Shown here: positions 32,597-41,242 of the stretch, in pieces
Layout of the letters: each line of letters opens with the position of its first letter
Numbering within the stretch: the stretch's first letter is position 1
Notes under the pieces: model-generated
Seen by the model: the letters and a program-made list of their open reading frames with translations, nothing else
The model's database searches: none
What the model was told of the DNA's origin: nothing
Position numbers and translations under genes: made by a program
Assembly: GCA_023458595.1 (NCBI GenBank)
Contig: JAEWYT010000195.1
Location: 1 to 64,000, forward strand
Origin: Pseudomonadota bacterium
GTDB lineage: Bacteria; Pseudomonadota; Alphaproteobacteria; Rhizobiales; Tepidamorphaceae
DNA: 64,000 nucleotides
Reading direction: 5' to 3'

Positions 32597-33763
32597 CTAA
32601 AGCGCGAGCGCCTCGCGCATTGCGGCGAGCCGGTTGCGGCTGACCGGCACGCGTTCGAGCTGGCGCACGTCGGAAAACAGGCAGACGCCGCCGTCACGAT
32701 GCCGCTCGAAGGCGGTGATCCGCGCGATATTGACCAGATAGCTGCGATGCGCGCGCAAGAAGGACGACTTCGCCAACCGTCGCTCCGCTTCGGAGATCGA
32801 CCAGGGACAGAAGAACTTGTCCTCGCAGCAATACGCGATTGTGTAGTGTCCTTCGGCCCGCAGGGCGACGATTTCCGAACCGTCCACGAATTCCGTGTGA
32901 CCGCGGCGCTCGATCGGAATACGGACGGCGCCGTTGGGACCGGCGACGGCATGGGGTTCGGCTGCGATCCCGTGACTATGGGCCTGGGCCGCAACGAGCG
33001 GCGCGTCGTCCGTGTCTGCGAAAACCGATGCGGAGGCGCTTTCGGCGGTTTCGGCAGGCGAGGCAAGGAAGGTCGCCGCCGTCAGAAGGAAGGCACCACA
33101 GATCACGAAGGCGCTGAGCAGCACCACCAGCGCCAGTTCCTGATTGTCGAGCACCGGCGACAGGCCGGTGGCCCCCGCGATCTCGTAGAAGCCCGTGCCG
33201 CCCATGGCGGTGAAATGCACGACCACTACGGTCGAGCCGAGAAGCAGCGTGCCGAGCAGCATGTTGCGCCGGCTGCGGTGGTCATAGGCCGTCAGGACGG
33301 CGACAATGCCCATTGCCGGAGCGATCAGTGCCGCCGCGACGATACTCGAGGGGGCGTAGCTCGGGCGGCACAGCTCCATCGCTGCCATGCCCGTATAGTG
33401 CATCACTACGATGCCCAGGCCCAGGACGGCCCCGGCCACCAGCATATGCGGCAGGGTGCGCCGTCCGAAATGCAGGATCAGCAGCGCCACGCCGGAAAGG
33501 AGAATGGCGATCAGGAGCGAGGCGAGCGTCGACAGGACGTCGTAGGACACCGGAATCGGCAGAGTGATCGCGAGCATGGCGGTGAAATGCATCGACCAGA
33601 TGCCATCACCGAGGGCGATCGACGCCATGGCGACGCGCAATTGCCGCTGCCCGGTGGTGACCGCCGACAGACCGCGCGTCAGCCACAAGCCCGTAAAAGC
33701 CGCCATCATCGAAATGGTGATGGACGCAAACACGAGGCCTGTGTTGTAGCTAGCCTCAAGCAT
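32597..33763 (-). CDS. coxC: MHYT-LytTR sensor/regulator (CoxC-like)
   Basis: A 388-residue membrane protein. Seven hydrophobic segments in the first 230 residues carry the MHYT-domain signatures SMHFTAM (about residue 57), MHYTGMAAMEL (about 120) and VHFTAMGG (about 184). MHYT repeats are thought to bind a metal and sense a diatomic gas. After an Ala-rich linker, a LytTR DNA-binding domain (about 285-388) includes FLRAHRSYLVNIARI. In Oligotropha, CoxC and CoxH have this architecture and coxC precedes coxM, as here. It probably couples CO sensing directly to coxM transcription. CoxH identity cannot be excluded by sequence alone. Confidence 0.88.
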   Translation of the reverse strand: MLEASYNTGLVFASITISMMAAFTGLWLTRGLSAVTTGQRQLRVAMASIALGDGIWSMHFTAMLAITLPIPVSYDVLSTLASLLIAILLSGVALLILHFGRRTLPHMLVAGAVLGLGIVVMHYTGMAAMELCRPSYAPSSIVAAALIAPAMGIVAVLTAYDHRSRRNMLLGTLLLGSTVVVVHFTAMGGTGFYEIAGATGLSPVLDNQELALVVLLSAFVICGAFLLTAATFLASPAETAESASASVFADTDDAPLVAAQAHSHGIAAEPHAVAGPNGAVRIPIERRGHTEFVDGSEIVALRAEGHYTIAYCCEDKFFCPWSISEAERRLAKSSFLRAHRSYLVNIARITAFERHRDGGVCLFSDVRQLERVPVSRNRLAAMREALAL

Positions 33764-34248
33764 TGTTCTGCCTATGCGCCATTCTTCACCGTGATGAAGC
33801 CTCCCACGGCGCAGGGAGGGAGATTAGCACAAGGATCAAGGCTGGAAAGCCGCAGTGGCGCAGGTCGACGCCCATGCCAAACAGCCGGACGACGCCAACT
33901 CCGTTTCATTCACGCCTGTCGTGGCATCTGCACTTTCCAGTCGACCATCGCTCGTTTCGAACAGGCGATGCGGAGGCACCGATAGGATACACCCCCTTTT
34001 CTCGCGATGGGACGGCGATCCTGCCGCTCTCGTCGGCTTGGAGGGCGAAACAGCTATCCGGACGCCCCGCGGCGTTTGGCCGTCTGCGCTTCCAGCGTAT
34101 CTACGGTCCTGAAAGTCCGACGTGAACCGGGCCGCGGCCCAATACGCGCTTCCGGTCTCTCGGGTCCGGCCAGCGCCAGCTCCGCCAAAGCGTCGGTGTG
34201 CACATGCGACGACCGGGGGCGGCGTCGAAACGTGGTTCGAGGAGGCCG
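33764..34248. other. Intergenic region upstream of coxC
   Basis: No supported gene; the frames present have no recognisable family and no ribosome sites. It should contain the coxC promoter and the 3' end of liv operon 2, but no clear terminator or promoter was recognised. Confidence 0.45.
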
Positions 34249-34947
34249 CTATACCTCCATCCACTCCTTGCGCAACGCGTGGTCGGCCTCGAGTTCGGCC
34301 GGAGTGCCGGCGAATACGATCCGACCGTGTCCCATGACATACAGGCGTTCGGAGATTTCCGGCGCGATCGTGAGCTTCTGCTCGACCAGCAGGATCGCTG
34401 TGCCGCGGCGCGCGATTTCCAGCAGGAGGTCCTTTACCTTCGTCACCATCAGCGGTGCGAGGCCCTCGGTCGGCTCGTCGACCATGACGAGATCCGGATC
34501 GCCCATGAGCGTCCGGCACATGGCGAGCATCTGCTGCTCGCCGCCGGACAGAAATCCGGCCGCCGTGTCGGCGCGTTCCCGCAGCACGGGAAACAGCTCG
34601 TAGGCGTCTTCCGGGCTCCAGCGGCCCTTGCCGCGGCCCGACTTGAGGCCAAGCAGAAGATTGTTGCGCACACTGAGGCCCGGGAAGATGTCCCGGTTCT
34701 CCGGGACGTAGCCGATGCCGCAATGGGCGATCTGATAGGGTTCGAGGCCGAGCAGTTCCCTGTCGCGGAAACGGATGTTCCCTTCGGCACGGACCAGTCC
34801 CATGATCGCCTTGATCGTGGTCGATCGTCCGGCGCCGTTTCGTCCCATCAGACTCACGATCTGACCGGCTTCGACGTCAACGTCGATGCCGTCGATGACA
34901 TGGCTCTTGCCATAGTACGCGTGCAGGTTGCGGACCTGGAGCATCAT
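34249..34947 (-). CDS. livF: Liv-type ABC ATPase LivF (copy 2), Walker A Lys replaced by Arg
   Basis: A 232-residue ATP-binding subunit. Walker A is GRNGAGRST with Arg in place of the catalytic Lys, as in LivF copy 1. The signature is LSGGEQQMLAM and Walker B is LVMVDEPTEGLAP. ATG 34947 overlaps the livG stop codon (ATGA). The adjacent ATG 34944 has better spacing from GGAGGT, so either may be used. It is the last gene of liv operon 2. Confidence 0.91.
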   Translation of the reverse strand: MMLQVRNLHAYYGKSHVIDGIDVDVEAGQIVSLMGRNGAGRSTTIKAIMGLVRAEGNIRFRDRELLGLEPYQIAHCGIGYVPENRDIFPGLSVRNNLLLGLKSGRGKGRWSPEDAYELFPVLRERADTAAGFLSGGEQQMLAMCRTLMGDPDLVMVDEPTEGLAPLMVTKVKDLLLEIARRGTAILLVEQKLTIAPEISERLYVMGHGRIVFAGTPAELEADHALRKEWMEV

Positions 34948-35699
34948 GCGACCTCCGCGCCGAGATAGGCTTCCTGGACTTGCGGATTGTCCTTTATCTC
35001 GTTGGGCGTGCCCGTCGCGATGACTTCGCCGTAGAGCAGAACCGAAACCCGGTCGGCCAGTTCGAAGACGACGCTCATGTCGTGCTCGACCATGAGCAGC
35101 GTCTTGTTCTCCGACAGGGCCCGGATCAGTTCCACCGCGCGCGCGGTTTCGCTGCGGCTCATGCCGGCGGTCGGCTCGTCCAGGAGAATGACGTCGGCGC
35201 CGCCCGCGACCGTCAGCCCGATTTCGAGCGCGCGCTGCTCGGCATACGAAAGCATGCCGGCGAGGACGTCGCGCCGTTTGGTGAGTTCCAGGCGTTCCAG
35301 GACCTCGTCGGCGCGCTCGTGGACGTCCTTCAGCCGCGGGCACAGTCTCCAGAACGAGTAGCGATAGCCCATCGGATAGTAGAGCGCGCAGCGAATGTTC
35401 TCGACCACGCTCAGGCGGTGAAAGAGGGTCGTGATCTGAAAGCTGCGACTGAGGCCCATGCGGTTGATCTTGTAGGCCGCCAGGCCGGTGATGTCGCGGC
35501 CGCGCAGTTCGATGCGGCCCGCCGTCGGCACGAGCTGGCCGCTGATCAGGTTAAAGAGCGTGGACTTGCCGGCGCCGTTCGGGCCGATGATGGCGTGCCG
35601 CTCGCCGTCGAGGACGTCGAGGGTCGCGCCCTGGATGATCCGTGTCGAGCCGAAGGACTTCTCTACGTCGCTCAGTCTGATGGCCGGGCCGGCGCTCAT
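34944..35699 (-). CDS. livG: Liv-type ABC ATPase LivG (copy 2)
   Basis: A 251-residue ATP-binding subunit. Walker A is GPNGAGKST, the subfamily signature is LSYAEQRALEIGLT, and Walker B is VILLDEPTAGMSRSE. Its catalytic Lys is intact, so the LivG/LivF pair probably has at least one full ATP site. ATG 35699 overlaps livM by four bases. It parallels LivG copy 1, including the YSFWRLCPRLKDVHERADEV-type helical insert. Confidence 0.92.
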   Translation of the reverse strand: MSAGPAIRLSDVEKSFGSTRIIQGATLDVLDGERHAIIGPNGAGKSTLFNLISGQLVPTAGRIELRGRDITGLAAYKINRMGLSRSFQITTLFHRLSVVENIRCALYYPMGYRYSFWRLCPRLKDVHERADEVLERLELTKRRDVLAGMLSYAEQRALEIGLTVAGGADVILLDEPTAGMSRSETARAVELIRALSENKTLLMVEHDMSVVFELADRVSVLLYGEVIATGTPNEIKDNPQVQEAYLGAEVA

Positions 35700-36961
35700 G
35701 TGGCTGTATCTCCGAGCATGCGGTTGCGCACGTCCGCCCAGGCATCGCCGACGCTGTGGATCGTCCCTCGCAGCAGAAACGCCCCGATCGCCAATGCGCC
35801 GAGGCCGAAGGCCCAGGGCCGCCAGCCGTCGGCGTCGTATTCGATGCCGGCCAGGTTCATCGTCGCGGTCAGGGCGCCCGGCTGCGACAGGTGATAGCTG
35901 GATTCGATGACCACGACGGCGCCGACCAGAAGGACCACCGCCGTCACGAACGCCAGGACGTAGGAGGGCAGGAGGCGGTATGCGAGCCGGGCGCGAAAGA
36001 CCGGCTCGTGCAGGGCCAGAATGCCCGACACCCCGTTGGGGGCGTAAAGAACGACAATGATGAAGAAAACGCCGAGATAGAACATCCAGGCTTCGGTGTA
36101 GCCGCTCAGGACGATCGAGAGCGCCGTGTAGATGATCGCGCCGAGAACGGGCCCGAGAAAATAGCCGGTACCGCCGATATACGCCATCATCAGAACGCTT
36201 GCCGAATACTCGATGCCGACGGTCTGCGCGGTGATGATCTCGAAGTTGATCGCGAACAGTCCGCCCGCGATCCCGGCGAAGAACCCGGACAGCGCGAACA
36301 TCAGGAAGCGGACCGTCTGCGGATTGTAGCCGACGAAGGCCACGCGCTGCGGGTTGTCGCGCACGGCGTTGGCCATCCGCCCGAGCGGCGTCTGGGTGAT
36401 CAGGTACATGAGCAGCGCCGAGACCAGCATCCAGGCGGCGATCACGTAGTAGACGTCGCGCTGCGGCCCCATGGACAGGTTAAACAGCACCGGGCCGCTC
36501 ATCCTGTCGCCGGAGATGCCTTCCTCTCCGCCGAAATAGCCGCGGATGATATTGGAGCTGGCCGCGACCAGCTCCGCAAACCCCAGCGAAATCATGGCGA
36601 AGATGGTGCCCGAGCGCCGTGTCGAGACCCAGCCGAGAATGATGCCGACTGCCAGTCCCATCAATCCGCCGACGATCGGCAGGAGCGGCACCGGCAGCGG
36701 CAGGTCGCCGTCGGTGATGGCGTTGAGGGCATGAAGCGCGGTGAAGCCGCCCAGGCCGAAATACACCGCATGTCCGAAGGACAGCAATCCGCTCTGGCCC
36801 AGCAGCATGTTGTAGGACAGAGCGAAGACGATGCCGATGCCGAGCTGGTTGAGGAGCGTCAGGGCGTAGCGGCCGTGGAACAGGTGCGGGAGCACCGCCA
36901 GAACGACGATCGTTCCGACAAGGAGCAACGTTGGCAGAAACCGGCTTCCGGAGGTCACCAC
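35696..36961 (-). CDS. livM: Liv-type ABC permease LivM with C-terminal extension (copy 2)
   Basis: A 421-residue permease. Family segments are GIVFALSYNMLLGQSGLLSF (about residues 38-57), STRRSGTIFAMISLGFAELV and GGLFAINFEIITAQ. After the usual LivM end (APNGVSGIL, near residue 305) about 110 further residues follow with two more hydrophobic stretches, like LivM copy 1. The start is one of two consecutive GTG codons at 36961/36958, with AGAGG upstream; no ATG is available. Confidence 0.9.
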   Translation of the reverse strand: MVTSGSRFLPTLLLVGTIVVLAVLPHLFHGRYALTLLNQLGIGIVFALSYNMLLGQSGLLSFGHAVYFGLGGFTALHALNAITDGDLPLPVPLLPIVGGLMGLAVGIILGWVSTRRSGTIFAMISLGFAELVAASSNIIRGYFGGEEGISGDRMSGPVLFNLSMGPQRDVYYVIAAWMLVSALLMYLITQTPLGRMANAVRDNPQRVAFVGYNPQTVRFLMFALSGFFAGIAGGLFAINFEIITAQTVGIEYSASVLMMAYIGGTGYFLGPVLGAIIYTALSIVLSGYTEAWMFYLGVFFIIVVLYAPNGVSGILALHEPVFRARLAYRLLPSYVLAFVTAVVLLVGAVVVIESSYHLSQPGALTATMNLAGIEYDADGWRPWAFGLGALAIGAFLLRGTIHSVGDAWADVRNRMLGDTAT

Positions 36962-36986
36962 GATCAGGCCTCTTTGGACGCGAACA

Positions 36987-37931
36987 TCATGAGTCCCGGG
37001 TCCCCAGCAGGCCGCGCGGCCGCAGCACCAGGATCAGGACCATGAAGAGATAGGGAAGGATGGGCGCGACATCGGAGATCCGCTTCGACCACAGCTCATG
37101 CAGCGGCACGTCCTGAAGGCTCAAGCCGACAGTCGCGAAGAGATCCGCTACCGACACGTCGATCGCCACCGCAGTGGTCTGGATCACGCCGATCAGGAGC
37201 GAGGCGATGAAGGCGCCGGTGAGGGAACCGAGCCCGCCCACGATGATGACGACGAAGACGATCGTTCCCAACGCCTGCGCCATGCCGGGCTCGGTAACGA
37301 ATGCGTTGCCGCCGATGACCCCGGCAAGACCGGCCAGTCCGGTGCCGGCCCCGAACACCAGCATGAATATCCGGGGGACGTTGTGGCCCAGCGTGCCGAC
37401 GGTTTCGGGATGGGTCAGCGCCGCCTGGATGATCTGGCCGATACGGGTCTTCGCGATGATCCCGTAGAGGAACACGAACATGGCGATGGATACCGTCATC
37501 ATGAAGATCTTGTAGGCGGAATAGGAAGTGCCGCCGATCTGGAACAACGAGAAATCGAGATCGGGCGGGACGGTATAGGGCACCGGATTGCGGCCCCAGA
37601 TCAGCACCACCGTTTCCTCGATCAGCATCGCCAGGCCGAACGTGAACAGCAGTTCGGCGACGTGGCCGTGGCGGTGAACGGTCCGCAGGAAGTAGCGCTC
37701 GACCAGGGCGCCCAGAAAACCGGCCAGCAGCGGCGCGATGACGAGCCCCGGCCAGAAGCCGGTGATCGTGCTGATCTGATAGGCGAAGTAAGCGCCCAGC
37801 ATGTAGAACGAGGCGTGAGCGAAGTTGAGCACGCCCATCATGCTGAAGATGAGCGTCAAGCCGCTCGACAACATGAACAACAGCAATCCGTAGACGATGC
37901 CGTTGAACAGGAAGAAGATGGTACCTTCCAC
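36987..37931 (-). CDS. livH: Liv-type ABC permease LivH (copy 2)
   Basis: A 314-residue inner-membrane permease with about eight hydrophobic segments. The LivH hallmark FSMMGVLNFAHASFYMLGAY is at about residues 28-47, and GGLGSLTGAF occurs late. ATG 37931 gives the usual MEGTIFFLFNGIVYGLLLFM start. It is separated from livK by 89 bases that fold into a symmetric hairpin (37959-38000). Confidence 0.92.
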   Translation of the reverse strand: MEGTIFFLFNGIVYGLLLFMLSSGLTLIFSMMGVLNFAHASFYMLGAYFAYQISTITGFWPGLVIAPLLAGFLGALVERYFLRTVHRHGHVAELLFTFGLAMLIEETVVLIWGRNPVPYTVPPDLDFSLFQIGGTSYSAYKIFMMTVSIAMFVFLYGIIAKTRIGQIIQAALTHPETVGTLGHNVPRIFMLVFGAGTGLAGLAGVIGGNAFVTEPGMAQALGTIVFVVIIVGGLGSLTGAFIASLLIGVIQTTAVAIDVSVADLFATVGLSLQDVPLHELWSKRISDVAPILPYLFMVLILVLRPRGLLGTRDS

Positions 37932-37958
37932 GACCGCCTCGCATGTATCCGTGAAGCC

Positions 37959-38000
37959 GCGGCCGGAACGTGCGTCGGGAGGCCCGCACGAACCGGCCGC
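37959..38000 (-). promoter_or_regulatory. Symmetric intercistronic hairpin between livK and livH (operon 2)
   Basis: GCGGCCGG pairs with CCGGCCGC (8 bp), then a symmetric AA/AA internal loop, then CGTGCG pairs with CGCACG (6 bp) around a 10-base loop. All 14 pairs are Watson-Crick. It starts 21 bases after the livK stop codon and ends 28 bases before livH. The position suggests a transcript-processing or partial-termination element that raises binding-protein over permease expression. Confidence 0.6.
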
Positions 38001-38020
38001 AAGTTCCGTTCAGACGAAGC

Positions 38021-39265
38021 CTATTGCGGGCGCTTCATCTCGCAGGTCGTCGGCAGCACCGTGTCCTCGAGCTCGAACTCCTGGTCGGTCTTGAAGCCGA
38101 TGCCACTGTTCTCGAGGTCGAACTTCATGCCCTTGGCGAGTGTAGCCAGGTACAACTTCTGGAACAGCTGATGGTCGTCCTTGCGCATCCACGACTCGCC
38201 GATCGGCGCGTCGATGCGCATGTCCTCCAGCGCGAACGCCACGGCCTTGGGGTCGGCGCTTCCCACCTCATTGATGGCCTTGGTCAGCATGTCCATCAGC
38301 GTACCCACACGATAGTATGCCCAGTCGAATTCCGGATACTGTTCCTTGAACTCGGTGACGATCACGTCCATTTCCTCGTTGGGCACGTTGGAGTGCCATT
38401 CGGAGACCTGCCGGACATGATCGACGCCGGCGTCGCCGAGCGCCGACACGCCGCCGAGCAGGCCCGCATAGAAGGTGAGCCATTCGATATCGAGGCCGGC
38501 GTCCTTGCCGGCATTGACGAGGAGCGAAAGGTCGTTGCCCCAGTTGCCGGTGATGACTGCGTCGGCACCGGACTGCTGGATCTTCGCGACGTATGGCGAA
38601 AAGTCCTTGACCTTGATCAGCGGGTGAAGGTCATTCCCGACGATCTCGATATCGGGCCGCTTCTCGGCGATCATCTTCTGGGCAGCCGCGACGACGGCAT
38701 GCCCGAAAGAATAGTCCTGATTGATCAGGTAGACCTTTTTGATTTCTGGGCGATTGGCCAGGTAGTCGGTCATCGCCGCGATCTTCATGTCGACATTGGC
38801 ATCGAAGCGGAAATGCCAGAAACTGCACTTCTCATTGGTCAGCGCCGGATCGATAGCGGCATAGTTGAGGAACAGAAGTTCGTCGCCCGGATTGCGCTGA
38901 TTGAACTTGTTGATCGCGTCGACCAGCGCGTGCGCCACCGAGGACCCGTTGCCCTGCACGATATAGCGAATGCCCTGGTCGATCGCACTCTGCAGGACGG
39001 TCAGGCTTTCGGCGGCGTTGATCTTGTTGTCGAAGGGAACGATCTCGTAGGTGAGGCCGTCCGGCAGAGCGTTTTCGGCGTTCAGCCTCTCGGCCAGAAA
39101 CCGGAAATGCGCCAAGCCGGCATTGCCGATATTGGCAAAGCCGCCACTCAGCGGATCGATATAGGCGATCCGGACGGGCTCGGCGGACGCCATGCTTGGA
39201 ACGACCGCGGATGTGGCGACTGCCATTGCGGCCCCGAGTATCGTACCGCGTAGAACTCGTATCAT
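38021..39265 (-). CDS. livK: Branched-chain amino acid-type ABC substrate-binding protein (copy 2)
   Basis: A 414-residue periplasmic binding protein (Peripla_BP_6 class). ATG 39265 (MIRVLRGTIL) follows GGAGG and gives a signal peptide ending at SMASA; the mature protein begins EPVRIAYIDPLSGGFANIG. An upstream ATG at 39280 is less likely because it would place GGAGG inside the gene. Cys in NEKCSFWHF and TTCEMKRPQ matches the two-Cys pattern of copy 1, so the two binding proteins are related. First gene of liv operon 2, with a GntR regulator 107 bases upstream. Confidence 0.9.
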   Translation of the reverse strand: MIRVLRGTILGAAMAVATSAVVPSMASAEPVRIAYIDPLSGGFANIGNAGLAHFRFLAERLNAENALPDGLTYEIVPFDNKINAAESLTVLQSAIDQGIRYIVQGNGSSVAHALVDAINKFNQRNPGDELLFLNYAAIDPALTNEKCSFWHFRFDANVDMKIAAMTDYLANRPEIKKVYLINQDYSFGHAVVAAAQKMIAEKRPDIEIVGNDLHPLIKVKDFSPYVAKIQQSGADAVITGNWGNDLSLLVNAGKDAGLDIEWLTFYAGLLGGVSALGDAGVDHVRQVSEWHSNVPNEEMDVIVTEFKEQYPEFDWAYYRVGTLMDMLTKAINEVGSADPKAVAFALEDMRIDAPIGESWMRKDDHQLFQKLYLATLAKGMKFDLENSGIGFKTDQEFELEDTVLPTTCEMKRPQ

Positions 39266-39371
39266 TTCGATTTCCTCCAAGAGATGCGCTGGTTGGCTGG
39301 TATTTTCTCATCCTCTTGCGTCTCGTTTCTTGTTTTCTGTCTTTCTCCTTTCTTGCCTGTCTTGCCGGTAC

Positions 39372-40130
39372 CTAGCGGCTGGCTGGTTTGACCGATGCGA
39401 CCACTGTGTCGATCGGCCGGTCATCGTCGAGGCCCGTGAGGTCGTAGCCGCGCTTGAAGTCCGCGAAATGCTTGCGCATCCACTCTTCGGCGGCATCACC
39501 ATCCCTGGCCGACAGGGCCTCGAACACGGCGGAGTGCGCCTCCAGCATCCGGCCGGGCGCTTGGGGCAGGGCGTCGACGATGGCGCTCATGGCAGAGCGG
39601 CACAGGACGATCGTCGGCTCCTGCGTCAGGACCATCGCGTCGTTCTTGGTCGCTGCCGCAATCAGGATATGAAACTCGATGTCCTCGTCGACCAGGCTTC
39701 TGCCGTTCTCGATCGTGTGCCGGGTCCGTTGAAGGTTCCGGTCGATGCCCGACAGCTCCTCGTCGGTGATGCGTTCGGCAGCCATACGGGCGATCGCGGG
39801 CTCGAGGATCATCGAGATCTCCCACAGCTCGCGGAAGGTGACGCGGCGCAGTATCAGGGCGCGCTCTTCGCGTGTACCGAGTTCATCGTAGTGCGGCAGC
39901 GCCACGAAGAGCCGCCTCCCGGCCTTTCGCTTGACCAGGCCGCGCTGCTCGAGCAGGCGGATGCCTTCGCGTACGGTCGAGCGATTGACGCCGAAATCCT
40001 CGGCCATCTTGGTTTCGGTCGGCAGCCGGTCCCCGAACTGCAACTGACCTTTCATGATCCGCTGCTCGATGGCGTTGGAGACCACGCGGTAGGCGGGGAC
40101 GATGTCGAGCTTGTCGAATATGCGTTTCAC
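39372..40130 (-). CDS. GntR family transcriptional regulator, FCD subfamily (3)
   Basis: A 252-residue regulator. The winged helix-turn-helix spans about residues 5-80 (VSNAIEQRIMKGQLQFGDRL, then MAEDFGVNRSTVREGIRLLE), and the FCD domain follows. GTG 40130 (VKRIFDKLDIV) is chosen because homology begins there and AGGAC lies upstream; the frame continuing to 40418 is Arg/Pro-rich and unlike a protein. It precedes liv operon 2 on the same strand and probably controls it. Candidate operators lie far upstream at 40564 and 40690, implying a long leader. Confidence 0.88.
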   Translation of the reverse strand: MKRIFDKLDIVPAYRVVSNAIEQRIMKGQLQFGDRLPTETKMAEDFGVNRSTVREGIRLLEQRGLVKRKAGRRLFVALPHYDELGTREERALILRRVTFRELWEISMILEPAIARMAAERITDEELSGIDRNLQRTRHTIENGRSLVDEDIEFHILIAAATKNDAMVLTQEPTIVLCRSAMSAIVDALPQAPGRMLEAHSAVFEALSARDGDAAEEWMRKHFADFKRGYDLTGLDDDRPIDTVVASVKPASR

Positions 40131-40563
40131 GGATGGCTGTCCTGTCGGATCATCCTTGGCGCACGCGACTGTCCGCCGAGGACCGACCACCGGGAGCTTG
40201 CCGAGCCGTTTCCATGAACGATCGACGGGCGGCACTGCTTGGTATCGGGAACAGGCGGCGCGGAACACGGCGGCCCGTAACTCCGATGCCCATGCCTGCG
40301 GGCCCGGTGCGACCGTCTGCAACGACGCCTTCGAGTGGAAATCGACCACCCCGCAGGGGTTGTCCCGCCTCGGGCGCCGTCCACGCCCCGCCATCGGCAC
40401 GCCACCGCAGACCGGCACGGATGCCCGTCTGCCGCGCGCGGCACAGCGCCAGATCGAAAGCCGATGCGTGGCTCTCCGTCAACATTCCCCCCAAACCCGT
40501 TTGCTGCAATGCCTGCGAGATATCCTTCCCGTCACGACAGATAGCAGCAATTCAGGTGTTTAT

Positions 40564-40582
40564 TGGTTCTTCCGACAAACCA
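40564..40582. promoter_or_regulatory. Candidate GntR operator A upstream of regulator 3
   Basis: TGGTTCTTCCGACAAACCA is symmetric at 7 of 9 paired positions around a central C. It shares TCCGACAAAC with the site at 40690-40702. It lies 434 bases upstream of the GntR GTG start in the AT-rich promoter zone. Confidence 0.5.
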
Positions 40583-40637
40583 TATAATGCTGGTCGACAG
40601 AGTCAATTTCTATTTGAATCCCTTTATAAACAGCATG

Positions 40638-40961
40638 TTATGGGCTATCTGTACTGCCGAAACGTACTGCGTCGTTCTCCATAGTTATATTTGTCCGACA
40701 AACTAACTTCTCCGGGGCGGGCACGCTCAAATACGCATTGATGAGCCGGAAACGGGGAAGCTGTGGCCCATCCGGGTTGTCGTTCCAGGAGGCTGCCTCG
40801 ACGACCACGAAGGCGGGGGGATCAGGTCGTGGCCCCCCGAACGGTCGGTAAGCCGAGGATTCCGAGACGAAGCGGCCTTGGACCTCGGTGAAGGTGTCCG
40901 TCAGTCCGCGTGCCGACGGTTCCCGTTCGTTCGGACGCATCTTGGCGATCTGATCCCGCAC
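40638..40961 (-). CDS. Hypothetical small ORF or gene remnant
   Basis: A 107-codon minus-strand frame from GTG 40961 (or ATG 40940). Its centre, SSAYRPFGGPRPDPPAFVV followed by LPRFRLINAYLSVP, reads like genuine protein with GC-rich third positions, unlike the other frames here. There is a stop codon a few residues upstream of the GTG, so either the gene is short or its 5' part has been lost. The last 25 codons enter the AT-rich operator zone and are probably not original coding sequence. No family was recognised. Confidence 0.3.
   Translation of the reverse strand: MRDQIAKMRPNEREPSARGLTDTFTEVQGRFVSESSAYRPFGGPRPDPPAFVVVEAASWNDNPDGPQLPRFRLINAYLSVPAPEKLVCRTNITMENDAVRFGSTDSP
40690..40702. promoter_or_regulatory. 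Candidate GntR operator B upstream of regulator 3
   Basis: TTTGTC-C-GACAAA is a perfect 6+1+6 palindrome that shares TCCGACAAAC with the site at 40564-40582, centre-to-centre distance 123 bases. Two copies of one motif in a single AT-rich zone suggest cooperative or looped binding. Confidence 0.52.
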
Positions 40962-41242
40962 TCCATCGGCGATGCGGTTTCACACCGGTCGGGGCCGAGG
41001 CTTCCGATCTCCGGCACATCAGTGCCATCGGTTCCGAAATGGTCATGCCGGCGATTGAAGCTGGAGCGCGAAGCCCGCCCGCTTCCGATGCACGGGGTGT
41101 GCGATCCGTGCGGGGCTGCCGGCGCCGAGCTGTCGGCCGCCGCATCGCGATGTCGCAGGCTTCCGGAAATTTGTTATCCGCTTTACAAAAACCACGGCTT
41201 GACCGAACATGGACCATCCGCGTCGACACACGCGAGCCGATC

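Larger units (their letters stand above)
40131..41242. other. 1.1-kb region with no firmly supported gene, AT-rich promoter core
   Basis: From 40131 to about 40500 there is GC-rich sequence with only implausible frames. From about 40540 to 40720 the sequence becomes clearly AT-rich and carries two TCCGACAAAC sites, so this is the likely promoter region. From 40720 to 40961 a minus-strand frame has protein-like composition (listed separately). From about 41150 to 41242 lies the leader of the peroxidase gene. The stretch marks a boundary between the liv/GntR module and the peroxidase-YcaO island. Confidence 0.45.

Noticed and set aside
40131..40418. Longer GntR regulator starting at 40418
   Set aside because: The extra 96 residues are Arg/Pro/Ala-rich and unlike a protein; the DNA-binding domain begins immediately after GTG 40130.
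40910..41242. Upstream starts for the haem peroxidase
   Set aside because: The added residues are low-complexity Arg/Ser sequence with no homology; ATG 41243 precedes the recognisable protein, although ATG 41150 remains possible.
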